This document shows, one piece after another, positions 7,187 to 14,268 of a stretch of DNA of 22,170 nucleotides; positions within the stretch are counted from its first letter, which is position 1; each line of letters begins with the position of its first letter. The notes under the pieces were generated by a model. It was not told the origin of the DNA and searched no databases. It saw nothing but the letters and a program-made list of their open reading frames with translations. The stretch comes from Nitrospinae bacterium AH_259_B05_G02_I21 (GTDB taxonomy: Bacteria > JADFOP01), in NCBI GenBank assembly GCA_027717595.1, contig JALLOF010000026.1, positions 1 to 22,170 on the forward strand, given 5' to 3'. The position numbers and the translations under genes were made by a program.

Positions 7187-8158
7187 TTGCGCCTCTCAAG
7201 GATGGTTGGACTGCTCGGTTTCCTGCTCGTCTTCGCAGGATGTGGACTTGTGGTCCAGGGGCCGCCTGCCGAGACACAGATGTGCAAGGGCTGGTGGCAG
7301 TGGGAGGAATTCGCGTTTGAGGGCGCCTCGGTGGGCCGTCAGGGTGTTGAGAAGGAAGGCCTGTCCCGGGCCGATTGCCGCGCCGCCCGCAAGCAGGCCC
7401 TCGCTGCCTGGAAGGAGCTCTACCGGTTCGAGCCCCATAGCGCCAGCCGCTGTGAGTGCAACGACAGCCCACCTCCGAAGCAGCCGAACGTAGAAGGTAT
7501 TCGAGAAGCCCACGAGCGCCACGTCCGGCTCTGGCAATCCATCAACTCGACCCTCCGCGCTTATTCCGACCAGATCAACGACGACTTTCACGTCCAGGTC
7601 CGCTCGGTCGCCGATCTGGGGGGGTTTCCCCTGGTCGTAAAGCGCCACGAGGGGCCCCGCTATCGGGTCGCCGACTATGTGCTTGCCATGGAGGAAATCC
7701 ACGAGGAGACGAAGCAGATCGACAGTGCTCTAAGAGACATGCCCGACAAGCCGCTCCGGCACGTCGACACGGTCGTCGAGAGACTCTTGGCGACGCTTGG
7801 TCGCCTGGAGAAGCGCGAAGCCGCCGTCGAGCGTCAATTCAAGGAATATTACGCGGTGAAGAAATTTTGGTTCGGCGTCGATGAGGATGGTGTGCTGTGG
7901 GGTCCCTTCCAGAGCGAGATGGCCGTCCGGGGTGGCACGGGCCAGAGGCTTCGCTTTGTCTGGTATCTCTACCGGCCTGAGGAGAAAAAAGTGTTTCTCT
8001 TCTTCGAGAGCAAGGAGCGGTGCGAAGCCGGGCGCTCCTTTTGGCATGGAGCCCGTTGTGGAGAGGCCCCCACGACGGACCTCGAGTCCGACGCGCTTCG
8101 ACGAGGAAGCAGGGTGGATTTTAAGCGAAGCGTATACGATAAGTATCGGCTTCCTTAG
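7187..8158 (+). CDS. Predicted lipoprotein, function unknown
   Basis: A protein of 323 residues. The start is TTG 7187, because GAGGAGGA at 7173-7180 lies six bases upstream; the ATG at 7202 is too far and the ATG at 7182 is out of frame. The N-terminus is a lipoprotein signal (MVGLLGFLLVFAGC, Cys19 as lipid site; Phe at -3 is slightly unusual). The middle (about 90-225) is charged and helical, with a likely coiled coil around RHVDTVVERLLATLGRLEKR and EAAVERQFKEYYAVKKFW. The C-terminal part has aromatic beta-like pieces (FWFGVDEDGVLWGPF, RFVWYLYRPEEKKVFLFFE). Four Cys lie in the mature part near 33-81 and two near the end. I do not recognise a family. The TPR gene follows 13 bp later, so the two are probably one operon. 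Confidence 0.75.
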   Translation: MRLSRMVGLLGFLLVFAGCGLVVQGPPAETQMCKGWWQWEEFAFEGASVGRQGVEKEGLSRADCRAARKQALAAWKELYRFEPHSASRCECNDSPPPKQPNVEGIREAHERHVRLWQSINSTLRAYSDQINDDFHVQVRSVADLGGFPLVVKRHEGPRYRVADYVLAMEEIHEETKQIDSALRDMPDKPLRHVDTVVERLLATLGRLEKREAAVERQFKEYYAVKKFWFGVDEDGVLWGPFQSEMAVRGGTGQRLRFVWYLYRPEEKKVFLFFESKERCEAGRSFWHGARCGEAPTTDLESDALRRGSRVDFKRSVYDKYRLP

Positions 8159-8171
8159 GGGAAGAAGCCCC

Positions 8172-8876
8172 ATGGCATCGGCGCACACTCACAGATTCCT
8201 GTTGCTGACCGCCTGGGGTGTCGGGGTGGGGCTCCTTGCGCTCGTGGTCGTGGTCGGGTCGGCAGGCGGGGCGGATGAGGCGTCAAGCCAAGCGAAAGCA
8301 TCTCTGAACAAGGGACTTCAGGCCTTCAAGAAGGGCCGTTTGCCTGAGGCGGCCAAGGCGTTCGAGCGGGCTGCGGACCTCGACCCCACGAATCCCATCA
8401 CGTTTAACAACCTTGGGCTCACCTACATTAGGATGGGCCGTGCGCGTGACGCGATCGACCCCTTTGAGCGGGCCGTCGCACTTCGGCCCACCTCGCCAAC
8501 CTTCCACTACAACCTGGCCCGGGCCTGTCACCTGGCGAAGAATTACCCCAAGGCCATCGAGCATTATCAAAAGACCGTCGCCCTCGACCCCGCCCACTCT
8601 TTGGCCCATTTGCACCTGGGGAAGCTCTATGGTCGCGAGCAGCAGCGTTACCCTGAGGCCATAGATGCGCTCTCAAAGGCCATCGCCCTGAATGCCGATG
8701 ACACCAACGCCCGCTACTTGCCCGAAGCCCACTACTTGCTGGCTGTGGCCTACTATGGGGTCAAGAACTTCCCCCTGTCCTGGAAGTCGGTGAGAGAGGC
8801 CGAGCGGTTGGGGTACGATGTGAATCCCGCCTTCCTGAAAGCCCTGCGGCAGGTTGCCCCCGAACCCCCCAAATAG
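8172..8876 (+). CDS. TPR-repeat protein, exported or membrane-anchored
   Basis: A protein of 234 residues. ATG 8172 is preceded by GGGGAAGAAG just after the upstream stop; the frame is open further upstream but overlaps the lipoprotein gene. Residues about 8-33 form a hydrophobic signal or anchor (LLLTAWGVGVGLLALVVVVG). At least four tetratricopeptide repeats follow, each ending in the typical A-x-x-LDPTNP pattern: LQAFKKGRLPEAAKAFERA, NLGLTYIRMGRARDAIDPF, NLARACHLAKNYPKAIEHY, and LGKLYGREQQRYPEAIDAL. TPRs bind protein partners; the coupled lipoprotein is an obvious candidate (inference). Confidence 0.88.
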   Translation: MASAHTHRFLLLTAWGVGVGLLALVVVVGSAGGADEASSQAKASLNKGLQAFKKGRLPEAAKAFERAADLDPTNPITFNNLGLTYIRMGRARDAIDPFERAVALRPTSPTFHYNLARACHLAKNYPKAIEHYQKTVALDPAHSLAHLHLGKLYGREQQRYPEAIDALSKAIALNADDTNARYLPEAHYLLAVAYYGVKNFPLSWKSVREAERLGYDVNPAFLKALRQVAPEPPK

Positions 8877-8984
8877 CCGTCACTTCTCGCTGCGACGGGC
8901 GCCCCGCGGAGCCGAGCCCCTTATCTCCTCTCCCCTGACCGAAGGGTCGGCGGGCCGCCCTCATCGCAACGGCAGGAAAAAGGC

Positions 8985-9013
8985 TTGACGGCTTCGATGC
9001 ACAGGAGTATTTT
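8985..9013 (+). promoter_or_regulatory. Sigma-70 promoter ahead of XRE regulator
   Basis: TTGACG at 8985-8990 and TATTTT at 9008-9013 have a 17-bp spacer. An imperfect dyad, TTTCC-ATATT-GGGAA at 9011-9025, overlaps the end of the -10 box and the expected transcription start near 9020, a plausible operator position. Confidence 0.6.
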
Positions 9014-9054
9014 CCATATTGGGAATAAACTCCGGGTAAATACCGTTGGTAGAA

Positions 9055-9079
9055 CCACATAGGGTGAATCCCTAGGTGG
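9055..9079 (+). promoter_or_regulatory. 25-bp palindrome / leader hairpin before XRE gene
   Basis: CCAC (9055-9058), A, TAGGG (9060-9064), loop TGAAT, CCCTA (9070-9074), G, GTGG (9076-9079): nine pairs broken by a single A/G mismatch. It lies some 35 nt downstream of the predicted transcription start in a leader of about 110 nt. CCGGG at 9032-9036 and CCCGG at 9096-9100 could form an outer stem. It could be a dimeric-regulator operator or an RNA structure; I cannot match it to a known riboswitch. Confidence 0.6.
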
Positions 9080-9131
9080 ACTTTGGGGGCCCTATCCCGG
9101 CTCAGTCTCCGCGAGGGGGGAGGACGGTTCC

Positions 9132-9473
9132 ATGAAGAGCTATGACATCGGCAAGCGGTTGAAAGAAATTCGCAAGGAGCGCAAGCTTTCGCTCAGCGAA
9201 GTCTCCTCCAATACGGGGGTGGGGGTTTCATACATCTCCATGCTGGAGAACAATAAGCGGCGGGTCAACATGGAGATTTTGGAGCGGCTTGCGGCCTGCT
9301 ACCGGGTTCGGCTCCACGAGTTCTTCCAGCGTCCTCGGCGGCGAACCACCAAGTCGCTGGAAGCCCACTTGAGAGGCCTCAGCCAAAACAAACGGCGCCA
9401 AGCCATCCGCACCCTGCAGGGGGCCTTTTCGGACAACCCCGAGGCCCTGGCCTTGCTCAAGAAGCTGACTTAA
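9132..9473 (+). CDS. XRE/Cro-type helix-turn-helix regulator
   Basis: A protein of 113 residues. The N-terminal HTH_3 domain (about 7-63) is typical: IGKRLKEIRKERKLSLSEVS, NTGVGVSYISMLENNKRRVN, MEILERLAACYRVRLHEFF. A basic linker (RPRRRTT) leads to a helical C-terminal stretch (ALALLKKLT at the end), perhaps for dimerisation. No cupin, peptidase or phosphatase domain is attached. ATG 9132 has GGGGGGAGGA at 9115-9124. The palindrome in its own leader suggests autoregulation (inference). It converges on the zinc-ribbon gene on the other strand, with 14 bp between the stops. Confidence 0.88.
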   Translation: MKSYDIGKRLKEIRKERKLSLSEVSSNTGVGVSYISMLENNKRRVNMEILERLAACYRVRLHEFFQRPRRRTTKSLEAHLRGLSQNKRRQAIRTLQGAFSDNPEALALLKKLT

Positions 9474-9487
9474 GGACGGCTCATCCC

Positions 9488-9691
9488 TCAGTCCAGCACA
9501 CGCTCACCTTCTGGCTCCTGCGATCCATCCAGCTCTTCACTGTTGCAGCGGTAGCACTTCACCTTCAGGGTCGTGCTAGCCAGCACGTGTTGGGTCGAGA
9601 TCCGTCCGAGGTCGTCGAACGTCACCAGCTCGTGCGTGTGACATTCATAGATGAACTCATTGGCGTTCTTGCAATTTGGACAGTACGGCAC
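9488..9691 (-). CDS. Zinc-ribbon mini-protein, function unknown
   Basis: A protein of 67 residues with two knuckles, CPNC at 4-7 and CYRC at 46-49, the usual pair for a treble-clef or ribbon zinc site; Cys17, His18 and His20 lie between them. GTG 9691 is the start, with a strong AAGGAGGG site five bases upstream on the minus strand (plus-strand 9697-9704), which makes this a real gene despite its size. The Asp/Glu-rich tail (EELDGSQEPEGERVLD) is probably disordered. No wider family recognised. Confidence 0.75.
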   Translation of the reverse strand: MPYCPNCKNANEFIYECHTHELVTFDDLGRISTQHVLASTTLKVKCYRCNSEELDGSQEPEGERVLD

Positions 9692-9779
9692 TGGAACCCT
9701 CCTTGCTTGGACGTGCCAGAAGCCCTATTTTACCATTGGTTGGCCTCCGGAGCCACCGTGCGGCGCAGGGGCCGTCGGG

Positions 9780-9808
9780 TTGACATTCCCCGGGCCCGAT
9801 GGTAGAGA
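9780..9808 (+). promoter_or_regulatory. Candidate promoter of the tRNA array
   Basis: TTGACA at 9780-9785 is a perfect -35 box; TAGAGA at 9803-9808 is a weaker -10 at a 17-bp spacing. Transcription would start about 60 bp before the first tRNA. Confidence 0.45.
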
Positions 9809-9876
9809 TAGGCCGGTGGCCGCGTTGGCGTAGAGCCCCGCCGGGCAGCCATCCTAGGCAAAGACACCGACCATTC

Positions 9877-9968
9877 GGAGGGATGGCCGAGTGGTTTAAG
9901 GCGGCGGTCTTGAAAACCGCTGTCCCGGGAAACCGGGACCGTAGGTTCGAATCCTACTCCCTCCGCCA
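9877..9968 (+). tRNA. tRNA-Ser(UGA)
   Basis: The acceptor arms GGAGGGA and TCCCTCC pair, with discriminator G and encoded CCA. The anticodon loop CTTGAAA gives UGA for UCA codons. The long variable arm (CCCGGGAAACCGGG) is the serine class II feature; the T arm is GTAGG-TTCGAAT-CCTAC. Confidence 0.97.
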
Positions 9969-9992
9969 CCCTCGTGTCGCTGGTGTATGTGG

Positions 9993-10083
<91 letters not shown>

Positions 10084-10135
10084 AGGTTATTGTAAACGCG
10101 GGCCCTGACATGCTGCAGGACGTCCGCCCTCTGGT

Positions 10136-10212
10136 GCGCCCATAGCTCAGGTGGATAGAGCGTCGGATTGCGGATCCGGAGGCCGTAGGTTCGAGTCCTA
10201 CTGGGCGCGCCA
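10136..10212 (+). tRNA. tRNA-Arg(GCG)
   Basis: A 77-nt class I tRNA: acceptor GCGCCCA with TGGGCGC, discriminator G, encoded CCA. The anticodon stem is TCGGA/TCCGG with loop TTGCGGA, anticodon GCG, reading CGC (and CGU by wobble). T arm GTAGG-TTCGAGT-CCTAC. Most bacteria use an ACG (inosine) tRNA for this box, so the G34 form is worth noting. Confidence 0.92.
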
Positions 10213-10226
10213 TGCTCATTGTGTGC

Positions 10227-10320
10227 GGAGAGTTGGCCGAGTCAGGTTGAAGGCGCCAGATTCGAAATCTGGTGTACCGGGCGACCGGTACCGGGGGTTC
10301 GAATCCCTCACTCTCCGCCA
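10227..10320 (+). tRNA. tRNA-Ser(CGA)
   Basis: The acceptor is GGAGAGT with ACTCTCC, then G and CCA. The anticodon stem is CCAGA/TCTGG with loop TTCGAAA, anticodon CGA for UCG. The variable arm is long (ACCGGGCGACCGGT); T arm GGGGG-TTCGAAT-CCCTC. Confidence 0.97.
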
Positions 10321-10359
10321 GAAGATATTGGATTGCTTATCAGCCGGTTGGGACCAGAC

Positions 10360-10451
10360 GGAGAGATGCCCGAGAGGCTGAAGGGGCACGCTTGGAAAGC
10401 GTGTAGGGGGCTAACGCTCCCTCGTGGGTTCGAATCCCACTCTCTCCGCCA
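10360..10451 (+). tRNA. tRNA-Ser(GGA)
   Basis: The acceptor is GGAGAGA with TCTCTCC, then G and CCA. The anticodon stem is CACGC/GCGTG with loop TTGGAAA, anticodon GGA for UCC/UCU. Long variable arm; T arm GTGGG-TTCGAAT-CCCAC. Confidence 0.97.
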
Positions 10452-10465
10452 TCAGTTGAGTTCGG

Positions 10466-10493
10466 GGGCCGCCGTCGTCATCAACGGCGGCCC
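10466..10493 (+). terminator. GC-rich perfect stem-loop after the tRNA array
   Basis: GGGCCGCCGT (10466-10475) and ACGGCGGCCC (10484-10493) form a perfect 10-bp stem with an 8-base loop. GTTC/GAAC at the base could lengthen it. No T-run follows, so it is either a T-less terminator, a processing signal or a barrier hairpin between the last tRNA and dnaX. Confidence 0.5.
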
Positions 10494-10621
10494 TGAACCT
10501 ATAGAGTGGTCGTGCGAGGTGGGGTGCGAGCCGCGCCCTCTCCCCGCGATTCACATCCAGGGTGGCCGATGATGAGTGCCGGACCACGAGGTCTCATCCC
10601 CGCCCCCCCGGAGGCCCGGCT

Positions 10622-12349
10622 TTGAGCTATCAGGTCCTCGCCCGCACCTGGCGCCCCCAGACCTTCGAGGCCGTAGTCGGCCAGGACCACGTCACTCGTA
10701 CGCTGAAAAACGCCATCGGCGCCGGGCGCGTCGCCCACGCCTACTGTTTCTCCGGGGCCCGGGGCGTGGGCAAAACGACCACCGCCCGCATCCTCGCCAA
10801 AGCCCTCAACTGCCGAGACGGCCCGACGCCGGAGCCGTGTGGCGAGTGCGAGAACTGTCGGGAGATCCGAGCCGGGAACAGCCCCGACGTGGTCGAGATC
10901 GATGGGGCCACCTACAGAGGCATTGATAAGGTACGTGAACTACAGGAGAAGCTCCAGTATGTCCCTTCAAAAAGCCCCCATAAGATTTACATAATTGACG
11001 AAGTCCATATGCTTACTAAGGAGGCGTTTAACGCATTATTGAAGACCTTGGAAGAGCCGCCCCCCCACGTGCGCTTCGTCTTCGCCACGACCGAGCCCCA
11101 CAAGATTCCGGATACCATTCTCTCGCGGTGCCAGCGCTTCGATTTTCGCCAGCTCACGCCCGCTGAGGTCGCAGCCCAGCTCGAGCGGATATGCGCCGAA
11201 GAGGGATTCACGGTCCCCGCCGAGGGGGTCGGCCTCATCGCCCGGGCGGCCGAGGGAAGCATGCGGGATGCCTTGAGTCTCCTCGACCAGCTCGTCTCCC
11301 TCTCGGGCCCTGCGATCGAGGCCGATGATGTGGCCGTCTTGTTGGGTCGGGCCGACCAGGCGCTCTTGGCTAGGGTCGTCGAGGCCATCCGGGCGGGCTC
11401 CACGGCCACCCTCTTGGAGGTGGTTTCGGGCCTTGTGTCCCGCGGCCAGGACCTGAGGGTCTTCTGCCGGGACTTGCTGGAGTATCTGCGCCACCTCCTC
11501 GTCTGTCGTTCGGTGGAGGAGCCGGCGGGGCTCGTTCCGTACTCCGAAACCGTTGTGGGAGAGGTCCAGGCCCAGGCCCGCCAATTCTCCCTCGAGAGCT
11601 TGCACCGCCTCTTCGAGGGCCTGCGCCGGGCCGAGCAAGCGGTCCGCGGCGCCGATGCGCCCCAGTGGGTCCTCGAGGTCTCTTTGCTCGGCCTCGCCTC
11701 GCTGGAGCCGGTTACCCCCATGGAGGATATTCTCACCAAACTTGCCGCCTTGGAGGAAGCGACCCGCACACCGGCGGGTGCCCCTGGGCCAGTGGCGCCC
11801 AGGGAGCCGACCCTCTTCGAGATCGAGGGGAGGGGTGATCAGCCGCCTCTCGTGCCTCCCGCGGCGCTCTCCGAGCCGGACGGGCCGGAGGACGGCCCTC
11901 CACTGCCGACCTCATCGCCCAAGACGCCGCCCGATACGCTGGAGGGCCTTTGGGAGCGGCTGCTGGTGGGCGTCGAGCAGAGGGCCTTCCGGGTCGCCCA
12001 ACTCCTAAAGGAGGGCCAGCCGGTCTCGCTGGACCAGCGCATCCTCACCGTCCGCTTCACTGCTCCCTTTTGCGCCACGTACTTCGAGGAGGACGAGCAC
12101 CGACGCCTGGTGGAGGAGGAGGCCGAGCGCCTGGCGGCTAGGCCCTTGCGGCTCCAGGTCGTGCGGGCGGACGAGGAGGCGAAGCCGTCCGCGAGTCCCG
12201 ATCACCCCAAACCCGCCCCCCGGGCGGCTTCCCCTCCTCAAGCCAGCCCCGGCCAAGACCACCATGACGTGATGGTGCAACAGGCCCAGGAGCTCTTCGG
12301 CGGGACGGTTACTGAAGAAGGCTATCTCCCCCCCGCCTCGGAGGAGTGA
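10622..12349 (+). CDS. dnaX: DNA polymerase III subunit gamma/tau
   Basis: The clamp-loader ATPase that joins the polymerase III holoenzyme. I chose TTG 10622 because the family begins M-S-Y-Q-V-L-A-R and GGAGG (10610-10614) lies seven bases upstream; GTG 10562 would add 20 unrelated residues. The product has 575 residues. The AAA+ domain shows Walker A GARGVGKTT (45-53, Lys51), the four-Cys zinc module (CRDGPTPEPCGECENC), Walker B IIDEVHML and the SRC arginine-finger motif (ILSRCQRFDF). Domain III follows to about residue 365; the Pro-rich linker (about 385-450) and a C-terminal tau-like domain complete it. It is followed by ybaB and recR, the classic dnaX-ybaB-recR order. Confidence 0.95.
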   Translation: MSYQVLARTWRPQTFEAVVGQDHVTRTLKNAIGAGRVAHAYCFSGARGVGKTTTARILAKALNCRDGPTPEPCGECENCREIRAGNSPDVVEIDGATYRGIDKVRELQEKLQYVPSKSPHKIYIIDEVHMLTKEAFNALLKTLEEPPPHVRFVFATTEPHKIPDTILSRCQRFDFRQLTPAEVAAQLERICAEEGFTVPAEGVGLIARAAEGSMRDALSLLDQLVSLSGPAIEADDVAVLLGRADQALLARVVEAIRAGSTATLLEVVSGLVSRGQDLRVFCRDLLEYLRHLLVCRSVEEPAGLVPYSETVVGEVQAQARQFSLESLHRLFEGLRRAEQAVRGADAPQWVLEVSLLGLASLEPVTPMEDILTKLAALEEATRTPAGAPGPVAPREPTLFEIEGRGDQPPLVPPAALSEPDGPEDGPPLPTSSPKTPPDTLEGLWERLLVGVEQRAFRVAQLLKEGQPVSLDQRILTVRFTAPFCATYFEEDEHRRLVEEEAERLAARPLRLQVVRADEEAKPSASPDHPKPAPRAASPPQASPGQDHHDVMVQQAQELFGGTVTEEGYLPPASEE

Positions 12350-12383
12350 AGCCTCAATCCGCTTCCCCCAAAGGAGCCTTAGC

Positions 12384-12713
12384 GTGAAAGGACTAACCGA
12401 TCTGATGAAGACGGCTCAACGCATGAAGGCGGAGCTGTCCAGGATCCAGGACGAGCTGGCCACCCGCACCGTGGAGGCCACGGTCGGCGGCGGTATGGTC
12501 ACCGTGGTGGCCAACGGTCGGCGCGAGATTCTCTCGGTAGCAATCGATTCCCAGGTAGCGGGCTCGTCTGACGTCGAGATGCTCCAGGATCTCGTCTGCG
12601 CCGGCGTGAACGAGGCGCTCCGAAAGGCTCAGACGCTGGAGGCCGAGGAGATGAAGCAGCTGACCGGGGGCCTGGGGCTCCCGTTCGACCTGACGGGTCT
12701 TTTCGGCCGCTGA
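12384..12713 (+). CDS. ybaB: YbaB/EbfC nucleoid-associated protein
   Basis: 109 residues, the usual length for this small DNA-binding, tweezer-like dimer. GTG 12384 has AAGGAG at 12371-12376. The protein opens with a helix (LMKTAQRMKAELSRIQDELA), then the strand GGGMVTVVANGRREILSVAI, and ends in the second helix LVCAGVNEALRKAQTLEAEE with a short hydrophobic tail (GLPFDLTGLF). It sits between dnaX and recR, as in many bacteria. Confidence 0.93.
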   Translation: MKGLTDLMKTAQRMKAELSRIQDELATRTVEATVGGGMVTVVANGRREILSVAIDSQVAGSSDVEMLQDLVCAGVNEALRKAQTLEAEEMKQLTGGLGLPFDLTGLFGR

Positions 12714-12727
12714 AGGATGGCGAGCCG

Positions 12728-13375
12728 ATGACCCGGCGCCCCCAAAGCCTAACCACCCTGATCGCGTATCTCAAGAAACTGCCGGGCATCGGCGAGCGGA
12801 CGGCGGAGAGGCTCGCCTTCTGGCTCCTCAAAGCCCCCGAGGACGATGTCGTCGGGCTGGCCGGGGCCATCGCGCATATCAAGGAGGCAATCCGTTTCTG
12901 TCCGGAGTGCGGGGGCCTGACCGAGGAGGTGCCGTGTGCGTTCTGCTCCGACCCCAAGCGCGACGCCTCCGTGGTCTGTGTCGTGGAGGCCCCCGATGAC
13001 CTATACGCCATCGAGCGGACCGGGGTCTTCAACGGCCACTATCACGTCCTCCAGGGGGTTATCGCTCCCCTTGATGGCATAGGCCCGGAAGACCTCCACA
13101 TCGGCCCACTCGAGGAGCGGTGCCGCTCGGGCCGGGTTCGGGAGGTCATCCTGGCGACCAGCCCGACCACTGAGGGAGAAGCCACCGCTTTGTACCTCGC
13201 CCGAAGGCTTGAGCCCCTCGGGGTCGGGGTGACCCGGATTGCCCGGGGGGTGCCGATGGGTGGAGACATCCAGTACGCCGACAAGATGACCCTAGGGAAG
13301 GCTATTGAAGGCCGAACGGCATTGCGAAAAACAAAAGAAGATCGGGAGGGCGCTCGAGACGTTGGCGAGCGCTGA
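12728..13375 (+). CDS. recR: Recombination mediator protein RecR
   Basis: RecR acts with RecO/RecF to load RecA on gapped DNA. The 215 residues show the helix-hairpin-helix (LKKLPGIGERTAERLAF), the zinc finger (CPECGGLTEEVPCAFC), the Toprim domain (VVEAPDDLYAIERTGVFNG ... TSPTTEGEATALYLA) and the Walker-like end GGDIQYADKMTLGKAIEGR. ATG 12728 has AAGGA about ten bases upstream, 14 bp after the ybaB stop. The last 18 residues (from LRKTKEDREG) go beyond the usual end of RecR and overlap a coding-like sequence in another frame (see findings). Confidence 0.95.
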   Translation: MTRRPQSLTTLIAYLKKLPGIGERTAERLAFWLLKAPEDDVVGLAGAIAHIKEAIRFCPECGGLTEEVPCAFCSDPKRDASVVCVVEAPDDLYAIERTGVFNGHYHVLQGVIAPLDGIGPEDLHIGPLEERCRSGRVREVILATSPTTEGEATALYLARRLEPLGVGVTRIARGVPMGGDIQYADKMTLGKAIEGRTALRKTKEDREGARDVGER

Positions 13376-13465
13376 GCGGGGGTAAGACCATGCCGACTTC
13401 ACGGCGCTGCTCGCCGTGATGGAGCAGCTGGCGCAGCGCCTCGTGCGGGTCGAGGACTAGAGGGC

Positions 13466-14257
13466 GTGCGGGCGCTCGAGCTGGCCGAGACCTTCCACCG
13501 CACGGGCGAATGGGATTACGACTGCGGGACGGCGTTGCTTCGCAGCCTCGCCATAGGGCCGGGCATGCGGGTGGTGGAGCTCGGTAGCGCCACAGGCCGG
13601 TTGGCAATCGACGCCGCCCATCTCGTTGTCCCAGACGGCGAGGTCATAGGCTTTGAGCCGTCGGAGGGCCGGTTTGAGATCGCCCAGCGCTACTACAGGG
13701 CGGGCAACGTGACTTTCCTCCACGGCGGCCCCGAGCAGCTTGAGGCCTTCGGTGGTGAGGCCGTTGATCTCGTCTACTCCAACCTGCTGCTCCATAGGCT
13801 GGACGATCCGGCCCTGGCCGTCCGGGCCGCCTCCCGGGCGCTGAAGGCCGGCAGGACCTTGGCCTTCAGCTGTCCCTTGGGCCCCCCGTTGCTCGTCGAA
13901 ACCCTCGAGGAGGTCATTTTCAGCGACCCGGCGTTCGCCCCTCACCGGCGAAGCGCAAGCGGGTTGGCGACCTGGTCGTGTCGGCCCCTGGACGAATGGC
14001 TCGATCTCGCCCGTCAGGCAGGATTTACTCGTGCTTCGGCTAACCGCATTGGGGCCGAGCTGGCGTTCGACACACCCTCGTCGCTCGCTGTCTACTGGGA
14101 AGCCGCCACCGAGGGCTGTTTTCTCGGCGGGCTCTCGGCCGCCGAGCGCGAAGCCGCCTCGTCCCTTGTCGATGAGCGCTTTGGGCGCCGGTGGGGTGAC
14201 AAGCCCCTCAGAAGCCAGGTCGAGGTGGTAGCCATCCATGCCACCCGAGGCGATTAA
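13466..14257 (+). CDS. Class I SAM-dependent methyltransferase
   Basis: A protein of 263 residues with a Rossmann methyltransferase core. Motif I is RVVELGSATGRLAIDAA (36-50), the acidic residue that holds the ribose is in GEVIGFEPSEGRF, and motif IV is DLVYSNLLLHRL. ALKAGRTLAFSCP is the post-motif strand. The substrate is unknown; the pattern resembles Methyltransf_11 small-molecule enzymes. The start is uncertain: GTG 13466 has GAGGG only one to two bases upstream. The end overlaps the ribosome site of the next gene, so the two are likely co-translated. Confidence 0.82.
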   Translation: MRALELAETFHRTGEWDYDCGTALLRSLAIGPGMRVVELGSATGRLAIDAAHLVVPDGEVIGFEPSEGRFEIAQRYYRAGNVTFLHGGPEQLEAFGGEAVDLVYSNLLLHRLDDPALAVRAASRALKAGRTLAFSCPLGPPLLVETLEEVIFSDPAFAPHRRSASGLATWSCRPLDEWLDLARQAGFTRASANRIGAELAFDTPSSLAVYWEAATEGCFLGGLSAAEREAASSLVDERFGRRWGDKPLRSQVEVVAIHATRGD

Positions 14258-14268
14258 GGGAGGATCGT

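Noticed and set aside
10151-10572. Plus-strand open frames across the tRNA-Arg, tRNA-Ser(CGA) and tRNA-Ser(GGA) genes.
   Set aside because: Same artefact: tRNA sequence read as protein, with no ribosome site.
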